Assembly (NCBI GenBank): GCA_937871635.1
Contig: CALMNS010000015.1
Span: 1-7,866 of the forward strand
DNA: 7,866 bases
DNA from: an uncultured Solirubrobacter sp.
Lineage (GTDB): Bacteria > Actinomycetota > Thermoleophilia > Solirubrobacterales > Solirubrobacteraceae
Reading direction: 5' to 3'
Shown: in pieces, positions 5,934 through 7,866 of the stretch
How the letters are laid out: the number at the start of each line of letters is the position of its first letter
Position numbering within the stretch: position 1 is the first letter of the stretch
The notes under the pieces: generated by a model
The model's database searches: none
What the model was told of the DNA's origin: nothing
The model's input: only the letters and a program-made list of their open reading frames with translations
Program-made: the position numbers and the translations under genes

Positions 5934-7715
5934 ATGAGCTTCGAGGCGCTGGCCAGCCCGCTCGCCGTCGACGGGGACCGGCCCCACTCGGTGCCGGCCC
6001 CGGAGGTGCCGACGGACGCGGCCTTCGAGGAGCTCGTCGCGATCGGGGCCGCGCTCTCTGCCGACGAGGTCGACCTCGACCGCGTGCTCGCCCTTGTCGT
6101 AGAGCGCGCCTCGGCGCTCCTGCACACGGACGTCGCCTGGATCGCCCGCTTCGAGCACGACTCCGCCGAGGTCCGCGTGCACGTGAGCCATGGGACGCTC
6201 CAGCCCGACTTCGACCGGATGAAGGTTCCGTTCGGCCAGGGACTCGGCGGGACGGTGCTCGATCTCCGCCGGACGCTGGTCATCACCGACTACCCGTCCT
6301 ACGAGCACGACACGGAGCCGTTCGTGCGCGACGTCATGGCGCGCGAGGGCGTGACCTCGGTGATGTGCGCGCCGATGTCGCGCGGCGCGCACATGGTCGG
6401 CGCGCTGTACGTCGCCAACCGCCGCAGCACCCGGTTCTCCTCGTCGCATGCCTCGCTGCTGTCCACCCTGGCCGCCCAGGCGTCGATCGCGCTGGAGAAC
6501 CGTCGCCTCTACCACGAGCAGCTCGCCAAGATGAGGCTCCTCGAGGAGACGTTCGAGATCCACCACCGCCTCGGCGAGGCGGCCGTCTCCGACCTCGGGG
6601 TCGAGGGAGTCCTGCGCACGCTCGCCGGACTCACCGGACGCGTTCTGCGTCTCGAGCAGAACCGGGTCCCGCCGTTCGTCGCGGCCGTCGCGGCCGACGG
6701 CACGCCGCCGTCCGACGAGGCATGCGCGGTGCTGGCCACGATCGTCCCGATCGCCTTGCACGGACGGCAGGTCGGACACATCTCGGTCTACGGCGTCGAT
6801 CCGCTGCGTGAGCTCGAGACGAACGCGCTGACCCACGGCGCAACCGTCCTCACCCTCGAGCTGATGAAGCACGAGGCCGCCCACGAGGCGGAGTGGCGGC
6901 TCCGCGGCGAGCTGCTCGAGGATCTCCTCGCCTCGTCCACACCGCCCGACGACGCGCTGCTCGCGCGGGCGCACCGGGTCGGTCTCGACCTGGACGCTCC
7001 TGCTCAGATGCTGGTCGTCGAGGCCGAGCCGGAGGTCCTCGGCCGGCTCGAGGCGCACGCGCGCCGACCCCGTCGCGGCGGGACGGTGCTGGTCGCCTCC
7101 CGGCCGGCGCACCTGCTGATCGCCACGATCGGTACCCCGGGGAGCGACCTGGTGGCGTCGGTCGAGCGGGAGCTCGCGGGCGCCCGCGCGCTCATGGGCG
7201 TCAGCTCGCGCGGGCACGACTTCGCCGCCGCGCTTCGCGAGGCACAAGCCTGCGTCGCCTTCGCGCGTCGGAGTCCGGCGCGCCCGGCGGTGGTCGAGCA
7301 CGAGGGCCTGGGGGCTCTGCGGTTCATGCTCGACGCCGGCGAGCCGGACCAGAGCCGCTCGCTGGTACGGGAGCGGCTCGGCCGGGTCGCCGACTATGAC
7401 CGCAGGATGGGAACGAGCCTGCTCGAGACCCTGCGTGCCTACCTCGAGTGCGACGGGCACCACCCGTCCGTCGCGCGCCGCTGCCACGTGCACCGCAGCA
7501 CCGTCAAGTACCGCCTCGGCCGACTGGCCGAGCTCCTTCCGTCGCCGCTCACCGGAGCCGAAGCGAAGTTCGAGCTGCTGCTCGCGTTCCGACTCCTCGA
7601 GCTGTTCCGTGCCCGCAACGAGGACCTGCTCGCGATGCCGGCCCCCGGCACGACCTCCCTCGAAGTCGAGCCTTTCCGGGGCGCGAGCCCGCGGAATCGC
7701 CCCGGGTCCGACTGA
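5934..7715 (+). CDS. GAF-domain PucR-family (CdaR-like) transcriptional regulator
   Basis: This is a 593-residue, soluble, one-component transcription factor. Residues about 45-190 form a GAF sensor domain (AWIARFE, GQGLGGTV, LYVANRR, LLSTLAAQASIALENR), which in other proteins binds small ligands. Residues about 200-320 are a less certain second sensor-like segment ending in an acidic helix. Residues about 320-448 fit the GGDEF-like middle domain of CdaR/PucR proteins. Residues about 497-553 are the C-terminal PucR helix-turn-helix, with LRAYLE, SVARRCHVHRSTVKYRLGRL as its core. PucR/CdaR-type proteins commonly activate neighbouring uptake and catabolic genes in response to the substrate. ATG 5934 is chosen because AGGA lies 8 nt upstream. 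An in-frame TTG at 5898 would put the palindrome inside the gene and touches its AAGGAGG with no spacer. The gene is divergent from the FAH-cyclase-ligase-liv operon, its probable target. Confidence 0.93.
   Translation: MSFEALASPLAVDGDRPHSVPAPEVPTDAAFEELVAIGAALSADEVDLDRVLALVVERASALLHTDVAWIARFEHDSAEVRVHVSHGTLQPDFDRMKVPFGQGLGGTVLDLRRTLVITDYPSYEHDTEPFVRDVMAREGVTSVMCAPMSRGAHMVGALYVANRRSTRFSSSHASLLSTLAAQASIALENRRLYHEQLAKMRLLEETFEIHHRLGEAAVSDLGVEGVLRTLAGLTGRVLRLEQNRVPPFVAAVAADGTPPSDEACAVLATIVPIALHGRQVGHISVYGVDPLRELETNALTHGATVLTLELMKHEAAHEAEWRLRGELLEDLLASSTPPDDALLARAHRVGLDLDAPAQMLVVEAEPEVLGRLEAHARRPRRGGTVLVASRPAHLLIATIGTPGSDLVASVERELAGARALMGVSSRGHDFAAALREAQACVAFARRSPARPAVVEHEGLGALRFMLDAGEPDQSRSLVRERLGRVADYDRRMGTSLLETLRAYLECDGHHPSVARRCHVHRSTVKYRLGRLAELLPSPLTGAEAKFELLLAFRLLELFRARNEDLLAMPAPGTTSLEVEPFRGASPRNRPGSD
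7676..7705. terminator. GC-rich hairpin at the 3' end of the regulator, possible terminator element
   Basis: CCGGGGCG (7676-7683) and CGCCCCGG (7698-7705) are perfect complements separated by a 14-nt loop. They sit in the last codons of the regulator, just before the convergent junction. There is no T-run after it, so it is not a classical intrinsic terminator. Actinobacteria often use U-poor hairpins. A second small repeat, GAAGC-G-GCTTC, spans 7714-7724 across the regulator stop and the 13-nt intergenic gap. Either or both might separate the converging transcripts. Confidence 0.25.
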
Positions 7716-7728
7716 AGCGGCTTCGCCC

Positions 7729-7866
7729 TCAGATCACCGCGGGCACGCGCACCTCGTCGTACACGCGCGCCACTTCGGCGGCCAGTGCGGGCCAGCCGTA
7801 GCGCGCCCGGGCGACCTCCATGGCCGCCGCTCCGCGCCGGGCGCGCTCCTGCGGCCGGGTGAGGAC
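7729..7866 (-). CDS. C-terminal fragment of a probable GT4-family glycosyltransferase (cut by window edge)
   Basis: A minus-strand frame enters at the right edge and runs 45 codons to a TGA at 7731-7729. The visible tail has an arginine/alanine-rich helix (RARRGAAAMEVARARYGW) followed by PALAAEVARVYDEV and a short end. This pattern, an aromatic residue before a tryptophan (Y-G-W) and then an Ala-rich helix ending in VY, closely resembles the last helices of group 1 (GT4) glycosyltransferases, which transfer sugars from nucleotide-sugar donors to lipids, glycans or small molecules. The catalytic motifs lie outside the window, so the family call rests only on this tail. The gene ends 13 nt from the end of the convergent regulator and looks unrelated to the catabolic operon. 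Confidence 0.65.
   Translation of the reverse strand, partial: VLTRPQERARRGAAAMEVARARYGWPALAAEVARVYDEVRVPAVI

Noticed and set aside
4768..5934. Plus-strand open frame of 388 codons antisense to the FAH gene
   Set aside because: Its composition is that of a shadow frame, and the minus strand has intact FAH catalytic residues and a strong ribosome-binding site.
5868..7493. Long minus-strand open frame (541 codons) antisense to the regulator
   Set aside because: It has no recognisable motif and an Arg/His/Gln-rich composition. The opposite strand encodes clear GAF and PucR domains.
1..7866. RNA genes, CRISPR arrays, transposons, toxin-antitoxin or phage defence genes
   Set aside because: I found no tRNA-like cloverleaf, regular direct-repeat array, transposase or defence motif. 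Nearly every base is covered by the catabolic operon, the regulator and the flanking gene fragments.

Overview
The window is very GC-rich, with G or C in most third codon positions. Its gene families are typical of a high-GC Gram-positive soil or aquatic bacterium. I would place it in Actinomycetota, possibly the Thermoleophilia/Solirubrobacterales, because GAF-PucR regulators and Liv-type uptake operons are common there. That placement is an inference from style, not from a marker gene.

Layout: positions 1-5784 hold a tightly packed minus-strand operon. In transcription order it encodes a fumarylacetoacetate-hydrolase (FAH) fold enzyme (5784-4762), a metal-dependent cyclase/isatin-hydrolase-like amidohydrolase (4769-3981), a CaiC-like acyl-CoA ligase (3972-2422), and the branched-chain-type ABC uptake components LivG (2432-1656), LivF (1659-943), LivH (938-57) and the first 20 codons of LivM (60 to the left edge). 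Every junction is an overlap of 4-11 nt or a gap of 8 nt or less, so the genes are almost certainly co-transcribed and translationally coupled. A 149-nt divergent intergenic region (5785-5933) carries a perfect 9-1-9 palindrome at 5901-5919. Divergently on the plus strand lies a 593-aa GAF plus PucR-type transcriptional regulator (5934-7715). It runs convergently into the 3' end of an unrelated minus-strand gene, probably a family 4 glycosyltransferase (7729 to the right edge), with a 13-nt gap.

How the parts may work together (inference): the Liv-type transporter imports a small organic acid or amide. The cyclase-family enzyme opens a ring or hydrolyses an amide/lactone, the ligase makes a CoA thioester, and the FAH-fold enzyme cleaves a C-C bond or hydrates or decarboxylates a keto acid. 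The PucR-type protein senses the substrate or an intermediate and switches the operon through the palindrome. The substrate cannot be read from sequence. The transporter's periplasmic/lipoprotein binding protein is not in the window.

No RNA genes, insertion sequences, CRISPR arrays or phage genes are visible, and no gene is obviously broken apart from those cut by the window edges. There is no gene-free stretch longer than 149 nt.
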